Assembly (NCBI GenBank): GCA_947307015.1
Contig: CAMZHV010000014.1
Span: 1 to 55,846, forward strand
DNA: 55,846 nt
Direction of reading: 5' to 3'
Origin: an uncultured Prevotellaceae bacterium
GTDB taxonomy: Bacteria; Bacteroidota; Bacteroidia; Bacteroidales; Bacteroidaceae
Positions 41,231-50,910 of the stretch are shown piece by piece. The notes beneath the pieces were generated by a model that saw only the letters and a program-made list of their open reading frames with translations, was not told where the DNA came from and searched no databases. Numbering within the stretch: position 1 is the stretch's first letter; each line of letters starts with the position of its first letter. A program made the translations under genes and the position numbers.

Positions 41231-42556
41231 CTAAAAATCGGTTGAGGCTCGTGTTTCTGCAACGATGACGCCAGCCAGAGCGAGGAGGGAGATGAGGTTG
41301 GGGATGGCCATGAGGCCGTTGAGCAGGTCGGCGAGATTCCAGACCACGGTGAGCTGCACCACGGCACCGGCGAAGATGGCGATGACGTAGAGCACCCTAT
41401 ATATAATAAGGTATCGCTTGCCGCTGAGGTATTCGACGGCACGTTCACCATAATAGCTCCAGCCGAGAATGGTAGAGAAGGCGAAGGTCACGATACCGAA
41501 GGTGAGCAGAGGAGCACCCACGACGGGAATCTTCTCGAAAGCCATCTTCGTCAGTACTCCGCCATTGCTGTAGTCTACGTCGGGGTAAGCGAGGATGCTG
41601 CTGACGAGGACAAGACCCGTGAGGGCACAGATGACGACGGTGTCCCAGAATGTCGCCGTTGACGAAACGAGGGCTTGTCGCACGGGATTGTTGGTCTTGG
41701 CTGCAGCAGCCACGATGGGTGCTGAACCCATACCGCTCTCATTGGAGAAGAGGCCGCGGGCGATACCATAGCGGGCTGTCATCATGATGGTGGTGCCGGC
41801 GAACCCGCCGCCTGCCGCCTCGGGAGTGAAGGCGCTGCGGCAGATGAGGCTGGCGGCATCCCATACGTAGGCACCATTGACGAAGAGGATATACACGCAT
41901 CCGGCGACATAGAGCAGAGCCATAAGCGGCACGAAGGTGGCACAAAAGCGGGCTATACCCTTGACGCCGAAGAGGATGACAAGGGCTGCCAGGGCTGCTA
42001 TGACACCTCCCGTCACACCCATCGGCACACCGTATGTTTCGTAGCAGAGGAGGGATATGGCATTGCTTTGCACCGTATTGCCTATACCGAAGGAGGCGAT
42101 GGCGGCGAGAACGCAGAAAGCTACAGCCATACTCTTCCATCCGAGGCCGCGTTCCAGCGCGTACATCGGTCCTCCGAGCATCTTGCCATCGCTGGTCTTC
42201 ACGCGGTACTTCACAGCCAGAAGCGCCTCGCCATATTTCGTGGCGATGCCCAGCAAACCTGTGAGCCAGCACCACAGCACGGCACCCGGACCGCCTAAGG
42301 CGATAGCTGTGGCCACGCCGACGATATTGCCAGTGCCGATGGTGGCGGCCAGCGAAGTGGCTAAAGCTCCGAACTGGCTCACGTCGCCCTCAGCGCCCTT
42401 GTCGCGTGTGACGGACAGGCGGATGGCGTGAAAGATGCGGCGTTGTGGGAAACGCAAGCGCACGGTGAGGTAGAGGTGTGTGCCAAAAAGGAGCACGATC
42501 ATCGGCCAGCCCCACAGCTGTGACGCGGCTTCGGCTATGAAAGCGTTGATGTCCAT
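41231..42556 (-). CDS. AGCS-family alanine/glycine:sodium symporter
   Basis: This 441-residue inner-membrane protein has about eleven helices. Family hallmarks are ATSLAATIGTGNIVGVATAI, GPGAVLWCWLTGLLGIATKY, KMLGGPMYALERGLG and IARGLFSNESGMGSAPIVAA. It takes up alanine, glycine or a related small amino acid with sodium (family knowledge). It starts 12 bp downstream of mtnN and is probably co-transcribed with it. The length is normal and no defect was seen. Confidence 0.93.
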   Translation of the reverse strand: MDINAFIAEAASQLWGWPMIVLLFGTHLYLTVRLRFPQRRIFHAIRLSVTRDKGAEGDVSQFGALATSLAATIGTGNIVGVATAIALGGPGAVLWCWLTGLLGIATKYGEALLAVKYRVKTSDGKMLGGPMYALERGLGWKSMAVAFCVLAAIASFGIGNTVQSNAISLLCYETYGVPMGVTGGVIAALAALVILFGVKGIARFCATFVPLMALLYVAGCVYILFVNGAYVWDAASLICRSAFTPEAAGGGFAGTTIMMTARYGIARGLFSNESGMGSAPIVAAAAKTNNPVRQALVSSTATFWDTVVICALTGLVLVSSILAYPDVDYSNGGVLTKMAFEKIPVVGAPLLTFGIVTFAFSTILGWSYYGERAVEYLSGKRYLIIYRVLYVIAIFAGAVVQLTVVWNLADLLNGLMAIPNLISLLALAGVIVAETRASTDF

Positions 42557-42568
42557 GGATGAGAACTG

Positions 42569-43270
42569 TTATTCTTGGAAGGGAAGGAAGGCGAAGCGAT
42601 CGGGTAGGGCAGCGAGGAAACGACGGGTGACGTCAAAGCTGCGCGTAGCCATCTCGTCCCAGAAATTGAAGTACTGTTCCAGATGGTTGTCAGCACCGGG
42701 CGTATCGCTGAGGATGCGGAAGCTGACGAAAGGCGTCTTCATCAGATAGCAGGTCTGTGAGATGGCAGCGCTTTCCATGTCCACGGCAAGAGCCTCAGGG
42801 AACAACGTCTTGATGGCTTCGAGCTGATGACGATCGGTGATGAATTGGTCGCCGCTGACAATGAGACCCTTGTAGATGTGTTCGCCGCTGGCAACCTCCG
42901 TGAGCTGTTCCTCGCTGCGGAAGCGGGCGGGCAGGCCCTGTATCTGTCCGGGTTCACAACCCGGGATGGTGACATCGTGGTAGGCGGTCTGCGTGCTGAC
43001 AACGACATCCATGACGTGCAGGCTTTCATCGATACCGCCGGCACAACCTGTTGAAATGATGCAATCGGGAGCGTAGCGGCGGATGAGCGTCGTTGTGCCG
43101 ACAGCGGCATTCACCTTACCGATGCCACATTGCAGGAGGATTAGGGTGTTGGCGCCGAGCGTGCCGACGACAAACTCATAGCCCGCATCGCTCTCCGTCA
43201 CGGGCTTGTCAAGCAGGCTCATGAGCTGGTTGTGCTCCTTTGCCATCGCGGATAAAATTCCTATTTTCAT
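42569..43270 (-). CDS. mtnN: 5'-methylthioadenosine/S-adenosylhomocysteine nucleosidase
   Basis: It splits MTA and SAH to adenine and the thio-sugar, recycling methylation by-products and making the precursor of AI-2. Signature segments are KIGILSAMAKEHNQLM (general acid Glu), QCGIGKVNAAVGTTTLI, ISTGCAGGID, ALAVDMESAAISQTCY (purine/ribose-binding MES) and FRILSDTPGADN (catalytic Asp). The 233-residue length is normal. Its first 62 bp overlap the 3' end of the upstream membrane-protein gene in another frame. Confidence 0.95.
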   Translation of the reverse strand: MKIGILSAMAKEHNQLMSLLDKPVTESDAGYEFVVGTLGANTLILLQCGIGKVNAAVGTTTLIRRYAPDCIISTGCAGGIDESLHVMDVVVSTQTAYHDVTIPGCEPGQIQGLPARFRSEEQLTEVASGEHIYKGLIVSGDQFITDRHQLEAIKTLFPEALAVDMESAAISQTCYLMKTPFVSFRILSDTPGADNHLEQYFNFWDEMATRSFDVTRRFLAALPDRFAFLPFQE

Positions 43271-44153
43271 CGTTCTTTGTCTGTGTGTTTAAGGGTTTAT
43301 GTGTATTGAGTGAAGACGTGAGATAGTGGCGCTCAAGGCCTTTGCAGAGGAGCATGGCCCAAAGCATTGCGAAAAAGCAGACGCCTGAGACGGCATTGTC
43401 GATACCCAATGGGGCAAAGGGTACGCAGGACAGGGCGAAGATTAAGCTGTAGGCAACAATGCGGTTGCGACGCAGCGCGAAGCGTAGTTCACGACGTCCC
43501 CAATGTGTAGACGTTAACCAGAGCGTCAGCACCAGCGCGAGGACAAAGATTTTCGTGTCCCACAGCAAATCCATTACCATCGCAGTGCGGCTTGTGAGAG
43601 CTTCGAGGTCTGGGTGCAGGTCGGGCAGATGGTCGCGAGTGACAAATTGGAGAATTGTGCCGACGAGCCACCCAATCACCATAGGCCAGCACGCCAAGCG
43701 GAAAAACTCGCTGCGACGCTGCCAGGCCATCTGCAAGAAGGCCAGACACAGCGGCAGCGTGATACCGTCATGCGTGAAACTACAGAAGATGCCCATCAAA
43801 AGCATCAGTGCGTAAGCTCTCTTGAAGTTCTTGCGGCTAATGCGCGTGTATTGCGTGAGAAAGAATGGTACGATACACTGCGACCCTAACTCCAGAATGG
43901 CCGATTCGTCGCGTGCCAGAAAGAGCGAGGCGCCTGGCGCGAAGAGCAGGATAAACGTGGCGGTGATGATCAACTCCAGTACCGTGCGGTCGGTGCCGAC
44001 AAACCGCGCCACAAGCCACACCAGCAGCGTGAACATCGCCGCTGTGGCCGGTACGATGATTTGGGGATTCCAAACGTAGACTCCTGTCTTCGGCAGCACG
44101 GCCAGCAGGAGGCTCACGAATAGGAATATGAGCAGATACGTGAGTGTTCGCAT
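43209..44153 (-). CDS. Multi-pass membrane protein of DUF6056-like type
   Basis: The 314 residues contain about nine to ten hydrophobic helices (LTYLLIFLFVSLLLAVLP, AAMFTLLVWLVARFVG, LELIITATFILLFAPGASLF, YALMLLMGIFCSFTHDGITL). SFTHDGITLP resembles the conserved loop of DUF6056/glycosyltransferase-like integral membrane proteins, but the match is weak. The last roughly 40 residues (SSLNTHKPLNTQTKNDEN...) come from a simple AACACA-type repeat plus read-through into the mtnN start, so the original stop may have been lost. The 62-bp overlap with mtnN is unusual. The promoter is at 44167-44174. Confidence 0.65.
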   Translation of the reverse strand: MRTLTYLLIFLFVSLLLAVLPKTGVYVWNPQIIVPATAAMFTLLVWLVARFVGTDRTVLELIITATFILLFAPGASLFLARDESAILELGSQCIVPFFLTQYTRISRKNFKRAYALMLLMGIFCSFTHDGITLPLCLAFLQMAWQRRSEFFRLACWPMVIGWLVGTILQFVTRDHLPDLHPDLEALTSRTAMVMDLLWDTKIFVLALVLTLWLTSTHWGRRELRFALRRNRIVAYSLIFALSCVPFAPLGIDNAVSGVCFFAMLWAMLLCKGLERHYLTSSLNTHKPLNTQTKNDENRNFIRDGKGAQPAHEPA

Positions 44154-44166
44154 ACGTTTTCGGCGA

Positions 44167-44174
44167 CAAAGGTA
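44167..44174 (-). promoter_or_regulatory. -7 element TACCTTTG for the membrane protein/mtnN/AGCS run
   Basis: CAAAGGTA on the plus strand lies 14-21 bases upstream of the start at 44153, giving a very short leader. Confidence 0.65.
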
Positions 44175-44181
44175 CGGAAAA

Positions 44182-44354
44182 GTTTAGAGTTTAGCGTTTA
44201 AAGTTTAAAGTTTTTGCACAAAAACTGTTCGTTTGGCTGTTTCTGACTGACAAGATGGCAGTATGCTCCGCTTTGGCATATCTTTCGCTTGGTCGCAGAT
44301 GCGAACTAATATCCTCGTTTACTCAAATTCATCAACTCATAAACTTAAACAACT
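44182..44354 (+). promoter_or_regulatory. groES upstream region: TTTAAAG repeat and an imperfect palindrome
   Basis: A TTTAGAGTTTAGCG/TTTAAAGTTT tract occupies 44182-44216. ACTGACAAGATGGCAGT at 44246-44262 is a palindrome with two mismatched pairs, and TATCTTTC at 44279-44286 is a near-consensus -7 element. No CIRCE element (TTAGCACTC-N9-GAGTGCTAA) is present. The palindrome could be a heat-shock control site; this is inference. Confidence 0.4.
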
Positions 44355-44627
44355 ATGAAGATTCAACCCCTTGCAGACCGCGTCCTCATCGAGCCGGCTC
44401 CTGCTGAAACAAAGACCGTCGGTGGTATCATCATCCCCGACACCGCAAAAGAGAAACCCCTTCAGGGCACTGTCGTGGCCGTAGGCAATGGCACCAAGGA
44501 TGAAGAGATGGTGCTGAAAGCTGGTGACCAAGTCCTCTATGGCAAGTATGCCGGTACCGAGCTGGAGCACGAAGGCCAGAAGTACCTCATCATGCGTCAA
44601 AGTGACGTGGTGGCCATCCTGGCATAA
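44355..44627 (+). CDS. groES: Co-chaperonin GroES
   Basis: The 90 residues form the complete 10-kDa lid: [20 protein letters not shown], the mobile loop [42 protein letters not shown] and [13 protein letters not shown]. It forms a heptamer that caps GroEL in the cytoplasm. It is followed 77 bp later by groEL. Confidence 0.98.
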   Translation: MKIQPLADRVLIEPAPAETKTVGGIIIPDTAKEKPLQGTVVAVGNGTKDEEMVLKAGDQVLYGKYAGTELEHEGQKYLIMRQSDVVAILA

Positions 44628-44650
44628 GGCTTGCGCAACAAGTCATTTCT

Positions 44651-46336
<1,686 letters not shown>

Positions 46337-46356
46337 TCTGCAAATCATCGAATTAG

Positions 46357-46412
46357 TTGCACTGCATAGTGCAATCATACGTGTGAGCCGATGCGTTTTT
46401 ACGTGTCGGCTC
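46357..46412 (+). terminator. groESL downstream hairpins (likely terminator)
   Basis: TTGCAC (46357-46362) pairs with GTGCAA (46369-46374). A stronger hairpin, GAGCCGA (46385-46391) with TCGGCTC (46406-46412), has T's in its loop and is followed by ATTTG. It is 20-75 bp after the groEL stop. Confidence 0.55.
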
Positions 46413-46513
46413 ATTTGAATGCAACGAAGTGTGCAAGAGTGTCGCTTGTACACCTCGTTTTTTGTTGTTTCTGATTGTTTTATGGTCGACGGGGATAAAT
46501 ATTGGGGTTTTCC

Positions 46514-46544
46514 TTTGTGCGAACAAGAGATTTTTGTACTTTTG
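46514..46544 (+). promoter_or_regulatory. Promoter of the GH97-GH31-GH43 operon
   Basis: A -33 box TTTG (46514-46517) and a -7 element TACTTTTG (46537-46544) are 19 bp apart, 29 bp ahead of the ATG at 46573. Confidence 0.7.
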
Positions 46545-46572
46545 CAGCGGCGAAAAATAAAACACATCAAAT

Positions 46573-48435
46573 ATGAAAAGATTTATCTTATTATGGCTCG
46601 CTGTGGCGGGCATGACTATGACGGCAGTAGCGGAGAAGGTGGCATCGCCGAATGGGAAAATCACCATGGAGGTGGCCGACGGACGCTGCTTCGTCAATTA
46701 CCAGCGTCAGCAAGTCATGGAGCTGCGGCTGCCGGTGACGGCGACATCTCTCAAGGGTGTGAAAGCGCAGCGCGTGAACGTGGACTACACGATGCTCTCG
46801 GGTAAGCGTCTGCACTGCATGAACGCAGCCAACGAGTACCGTTTGGGACAGCTGGTGATACGCCTCTACAACGATGGCCTCGCCTACCGCTATGAATACA
46901 CCAACCTTCAAAATCAGAGACACCCCGAAGAGCAGTCAGCTTACGTCATTCCAGAGGGCAAGAAGCGCTGGATGTTGCAATGGAGCGACGGCTATGAGGG
47001 CTTCTTCCCGATGACGACCACTGCCGAAGTGAAGACGTTGGGCGGCTTTGGCGGTTCAAGTGTTCAAAAGGACAATAACACCCATTGGGCCTATCCGCTG
47101 CTCATGGAGGCTTCCGACGGCGTGTTTGCCCTCATCACCGAAGCTAACATCGAACGCAGACAAAGTGCTTCGAGCCTTTTCAATAAAGGCGAGGTGTTCA
47201 GCGTAGTGCCTGACCAAAACGACCTGCAATTAACGGGTGAATGGCATACGCCCTGGCGCGTCGTCATCATCGGCAAGCTGGCTGACGTGGTGGAGTCTAC
47301 ATTGGTGACGGATCTCAGCGAGCCGTCGAAGGTCGAGGACACGAGCTGGGTGAAGCCTGGTGTCGTGTCGTGGGTCTACTGGGCCAACAATCACGGTAGC
47401 AACGATTACAATATCATCAAAAAATATGTCGATCTGGCTGTGGCGCTACACCTGCCCTACGTACTCATCGATGCCGAGTGGGACGAGATGGACAAACTCG
47501 CATCCAACGAAGGAAAGACCATCGAGGATGCCGTGGCCTACGCCCTCCAGCAAGGCGTGAAGCCCATGATTTGGTACAACTCCTCGGTGGGCTGGATAGA
47601 CGGCGCACCGGGTCCCAAGTTCCGCCTGAACAAGCCTGAAGATCGCGAGAAGGAGTTCGCATGGTGCGAGAAGATTGGCGTAGCTGGCGTGAAGGTGGAC
47701 TTCTTCAGCGGTGACAACCAGATGAACATGGATTATTGCATCGACCTGATGGAAAGTGCGGCTCGCCATCACCTGCTTATCAACTTCCACGGCGCTACCA
47801 TTCCCCGTGGCTGGCAGCGCACTTATCCCAACTTGCTGTCTACAGAGGGCGTCTACGGTGCTGAGTGGTACAACAATGTGCCAACATTCACCAATCGTGC
47901 CGCCTGCCACAACGCGACCCTGCCATATACGCGCAACATCATCGGTCCTATGGACTACACGCCTTGCGCCTTTAGCGACTCGCAGCACCCGCACATCACA
48001 AGCCACGCCCATGAGCTGGCGCTGACGGTGCTGTATGAGAGCGGCTTGCAACATCTGGCCGACCGTCCTGAGAGCTTCCTCGCACAGCCCCGTGCCGTGC
48101 AGGACTTCCTCTCGCAGCTGCCCGCAGCCTGGGATGAGACGCGCTTCGTCAGCGGCTATCCGGGCGAGAGTGCTGTGTTGGCACGCCGCAGCGGCGACAC
48201 TTGGTACGTAGCTGGCATCAACGGCTCTGATGAAAGCCAGACACTGAAAGTGCCCCTCGATTTTCTCCCCTCTCTCACGGGAGAGGGGTCGGGGGAGAGG
48301 CTCACGGCTACGCTCTTCAATGACAGCGGACAGCAGGATGCTCCATGGAACATCCAGACAGCTACGACGCTGCCCACCAGTGTCGTCAGCCAGCCGCGTG
48401 GAGGTTTCGTTTGGGTAATAAAGACTGAAAAATGA
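46573..48435 (+). CDS. GH97-family alpha-galactosidase/glucosidase
   Basis: A signal peptide (MKRFILLWLAVAGMTMTAVA) leads 620 residues. The N-terminal GH97 beta-sandwich covers about 20-265 (VASPNGKITMEV, LVIRLYNDGLAYRYEY). The TIM barrel lies at about 270-530: WVYWANNHGSNDYNIIKKYV, YVLIDAEWDEM, GVKPMIWYNSSVGW, AGVKVDFFSGDNQMNMDYCI, and INFHGATIPRGWQRTYPNLL. The Asp in KVDFF (about 376) fits the nucleophile of the retaining GH97 alpha-galactosidase branch, rather than the inverting SusB type. The C-terminal domain carries an in-frame palindromic insert (SLTGEGSGERLT). It is periplasmic or outer-membrane side, first in a glycosidase operon; the stop overlaps the GH31 start. Confidence 0.9.
   Translation: MKRFILLWLAVAGMTMTAVAEKVASPNGKITMEVADGRCFVNYQRQQVMELRLPVTATSLKGVKAQRVNVDYTMLSGKRLHCMNAANEYRLGQLVIRLYNDGLAYRYEYTNLQNQRHPEEQSAYVIPEGKKRWMLQWSDGYEGFFPMTTTAEVKTLGGFGGSSVQKDNNTHWAYPLLMEASDGVFALITEANIERRQSASSLFNKGEVFSVVPDQNDLQLTGEWHTPWRVVIIGKLADVVESTLVTDLSEPSKVEDTSWVKPGVVSWVYWANNHGSNDYNIIKKYVDLAVALHLPYVLIDAEWDEMDKLASNEGKTIEDAVAYALQQGVKPMIWYNSSVGWIDGAPGPKFRLNKPEDREKEFAWCEKIGVAGVKVDFFSGDNQMNMDYCIDLMESAARHHLLINFHGATIPRGWQRTYPNLLSTEGVYGAEWYNNVPTFTNRAACHNATLPYTRNIIGPMDYTPCAFSDSQHPHITSHAHELALTVLYESGLQHLADRPESFLAQPRAVQDFLSQLPAAWDETRFVSGYPGESAVLARRSGDTWYVAGINGSDESQTLKVPLDFLPSLTGEGSGERLTATLFNDSGQQDAPWNIQTATTLPTSVVSQPRGGFVWVIKTEK
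48265..48305 (-). repeat. GC-rich palindromic repeat in frame, reversed orientation
   Basis: CTCCCCTCTC-TCACG-GGAGAGGGG followed by TCGGGGGAGAGG is the reverse orientation of the copies at 499, 23633 and 52377. It sits in the C-terminal domain of the GH97 protein and encodes SLTGEGSGERLT without breaking the frame. Confidence 0.8.
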
Positions 48436-50654
48436 AAATGAAAAATAAGATGAACAGGAAGATCATAGCAATGTTGCTGTCCCTGTTGTGGGTGCTGCCC
48501 ATGAGCGCAGAGACCGTGCCTTTCGGCGAAGGACAGCTGACGGTCACCTACATGAATCGCAACGCCGTACGCATCCGTTATGAGAAGGATGCGCCGCGCC
48601 TGAACTTGCCCGATTGGACGTATGTGAAGAAGGATGGCGTGTCGGATGCCGACATCCGCGTCGAAATCAATGGCCGCAAGCAGAAACTCTTCATCCGCGA
48701 CCGCTCAGGCAAGGTGGTTTTCGAGGCTACAGCCCATGAACTGCGACCTGCAGTTGTGGCGGGTGAGGCGACTTGCGAGGCACAGCTCACCTTCCGTTCA
48801 CCCAAGGATGAATACCTCTTCGGCCTCGGACAGTTCCAGGACGGATACAGCAACGTGCGTGGCCTTTCGCGACGGCTGACACAGGTGAACACACAGATTG
48901 CCGTGCCTATGGTCATTTCGAGCAAGGGCTATGGTGTACTATGGAACAACTACGGACTGACGGAGTTCAATCCCTGCAACCAGAGCGTCGCACTGACTAA
49001 ACGCAGTGGAGGCGGAGAGCGCGAGGTGGTGAATGTTACATCCACGGAAGGCGGCGTGCGTGAAGTGCGCGAGCGTCACATCTTCGAGGGTAGGGTAGAG
49101 ATAGCCGAGGAAGGCGACTACACACTACTCCTCGATGTTGGTCAAAAGATGGCACGGCGGCACAATCTGACACTCGATGGCGAGAAGGTCATTGAAATGC
49201 AAAATCTGTGGCTGCCACCCACCACATCGACCATCGTACATTTGAAACGCGGACAGCACATCCTCGAAGCTGAGTTGACACGCGACGACAAACCCGTTGT
49301 ATATTATAATAAGGTGAAGGACGAGACCGTCTTTCGTTCGCCTGTGGCCGAGGCTGTGGACTATACCGTATTTGTCGGAAACGCCGATGAAATCGTTAAT
49401 TCTTATCGCCAGCTCACAGGCGCCTGCCCGCAGATGCCGACATGGATGTTGGGCTATGTCCATTGTCGCGAGCGTTTCCACTCTTCCGATGAAATACTCG
49501 CTACGGCCAACCGCTTCCGTGAGGCACAGATGCCTGTGAGCGTGCTGGTGCAGGACTGGCAGTACTGGGGCAAATACGGTTGGAACGCTATGCGTTTCGA
49601 CGATGAATTCTATCCTGACCCCAAGGCGCTGACCGACAGTCTCCATCGTATGGACATCCGGCTGATGCTCTCCGTGTGGTCGAAGATTGACAAGAACTCC
49701 GAGGTTGGACGCCAGATGTTGTCCGACGGCTACTACATCCCAGGCACCGACTGGATCGACTTCTTCAACCCCGAGGCCGCAGCAAGCTACTGGAAAAACT
49801 TCCAGGAGCGACTCGTGCCGCTCGGCATCGACGCATGGTGGCAGGACGCCACGGAGCCGGAGAACGACGACCTGATGGGGCGCCGTGTAAACAACGGCCA
49901 ATGGTCGGGCGAGCTGGTGCGAAATGTCTATCCGCTGCTCGTCTGCAAGACCGTTAGCGAAGGGCTCGTCGCATTAGGCAAGGAACCTGTCATACTCACG
50001 CGAAGCGGCTTTCCTGGAATACAACGTTACGGCGTAGCGCTATGGAGCGGCGATGTAGGCAACGACTGGGAGACGCTGCGGCGACAGATTGTGGGTGGTC
50101 TGGGCTTGCAGGCTGCTGGCATACCGTGGTGGACCTACGATGCCGGAGGATTCTTCCGTCCGCAGAACCAGTATGCCGACACAGCTTACATCGAGCGGAT
50201 GCTGCGCTGGATAGAGCTCTCTGTCTATCTGCCGCTGATGCGTGTTCATGGCTACATGAGCAATACCGAACCGTGGAACTACGGTGCTGAAGCTCAGGCA
50301 ATCATTGCCGACTGTCTGCGTGAGCGCTATCGTCTGCTTCCCTATATCGAACGGTGTGCCAAGGCTATCGCAGAAGAGGGCAGCACGCTCATGCGCCCCC
50401 TCGTCTTCGACTTTGCCGACGATGCCGAAGCCTTGCGACAGCCATACGAATACATGTTCGGCCCCGCACTCCTCATCAGCCCCGTCACCGAGCCCGGTGT
50501 CACCTCATGGCGCACCTATCTGCCGAAGAACGAGGGCGGATGGACGGACTATCGCACGGGCCAGCACTACGATGGCGGCCAATACGTGAGCACGCCCGTC
50601 ACCAAGGCCCACATCCCCGTCTTCCTCCGCGCAGGCTACAATATATTTCAATAA
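48432..50654 (+). CDS. GH31-family alpha-xylosidase/glucosidase with PA14-like insert
   Basis: The 740 residues start with MKMKNKMNRK and a signal peptide (IIAMLLSLLWVLPMSAE). The N-terminal GH31 beta domain covers about 25-215 (EYLFGLGQFQDGYSNVRG). A PA14-like insert lies at about 205-300 (FEGRVEIAEEGDYTLLLDVG, HNLTLDGEKVI). The TIM barrel runs from about 325 to 620, with the nucleophile Asp in WWQDATEPEN (about 471) and the acid/base Asp in LWSGDVGNDW (about 541). The PA14 insert and sequence style fit GH31 alpha-xylosidases acting on xyloglucan oligosaccharides; activity is inference. It is translationally coupled to GH97 by an ATGA overlap. Confidence 0.9.
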   Translation: MKMKNKMNRKIIAMLLSLLWVLPMSAETVPFGEGQLTVTYMNRNAVRIRYEKDAPRLNLPDWTYVKKDGVSDADIRVEINGRKQKLFIRDRSGKVVFEATAHELRPAVVAGEATCEAQLTFRSPKDEYLFGLGQFQDGYSNVRGLSRRLTQVNTQIAVPMVISSKGYGVLWNNYGLTEFNPCNQSVALTKRSGGGEREVVNVTSTEGGVREVRERHIFEGRVEIAEEGDYTLLLDVGQKMARRHNLTLDGEKVIEMQNLWLPPTTSTIVHLKRGQHILEAELTRDDKPVVYYNKVKDETVFRSPVAEAVDYTVFVGNADEIVNSYRQLTGACPQMPTWMLGYVHCRERFHSSDEILATANRFREAQMPVSVLVQDWQYWGKYGWNAMRFDDEFYPDPKALTDSLHRMDIRLMLSVWSKIDKNSEVGRQMLSDGYYIPGTDWIDFFNPEAAASYWKNFQERLVPLGIDAWWQDATEPENDDLMGRRVNNGQWSGELVRNVYPLLVCKTVSEGLVALGKEPVILTRSGFPGIQRYGVALWSGDVGNDWETLRRQIVGGLGLQAAGIPWWTYDAGGFFRPQNQYADTAYIERMLRWIELSVYLPLMRVHGYMSNTEPWNYGAEAQAIIADCLRERYRLLPYIERCAKAIAEEGSTLMRPLVFDFADDAEALRQPYEYMFGPALLISPVTEPGVTSWRTYLPKNEGGWTDYRTGQHYDGGQYVSTPVTKAHIPVFLRAGYNIFQ

Positions 50655-50663
50655 TTCGAGCGT

Positions 50664-50910
50664 ATGAGAAAATTAATCGTTTGGGCACTTCTATGTGCAA
50701 GTGCCACAACTGCTTTAGCACAACCACATGCAGCAGGTTACGAAGGACGAGGGCACAGGCAATCGTAATCGAGGGGAGAAGGCCGATGCGTGGTACGACA
50801 TGAGCGGCCGAAAGGTCAGCCCCTCCCCTGGCCCCTCCCCTGTTAGGGCGGGGATAAAATTACCGAAAGGTGTCTATATCAGAAACCACAAGAAAGAAGT
50901 GATTAAATGA
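50664..50910 (+). pseudogene. Hollowed-out secreted-protein gene: signal peptide plus sorting tail only
   Basis: The ATG at 50664 opens a clean signal peptide (MRKLIVWALLCASATTALAQ) that reads PHAAGYEGRGHRQS and stops at 50766-50768. One frame over, the sequence continues as GEKADAWYDMSGRKV, a palindromic insert (SPSPGPSPVRAG), and the tail KLPKGVYIRNHKKEVIK, ending at 50910 four bases into the GH43 gene. The whole mature domain is missing and a frameshift joins the two ends. The position between GH31 and GH43 suggests it once encoded another secreted protein of the operon. Confidence 0.75.
50820..50854 (+). repeat. GC-rich palindromic repeat variant
   Basis: CCCCTCCCCTGGCCCCTCCC followed by CTGTTAGGGCGGGG is a variant of the hairpin repeat. 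It lies inside the sorting tail of the remnant, encoding SPSPGPSPVRAG in the usual phase. Confidence 0.75.

Noticed and set aside
44182..44354. CIRCE element ahead of groES
   Set aside because: No TTAGCACTC-N9-GAGTGCTAA sequence is present on either strand.
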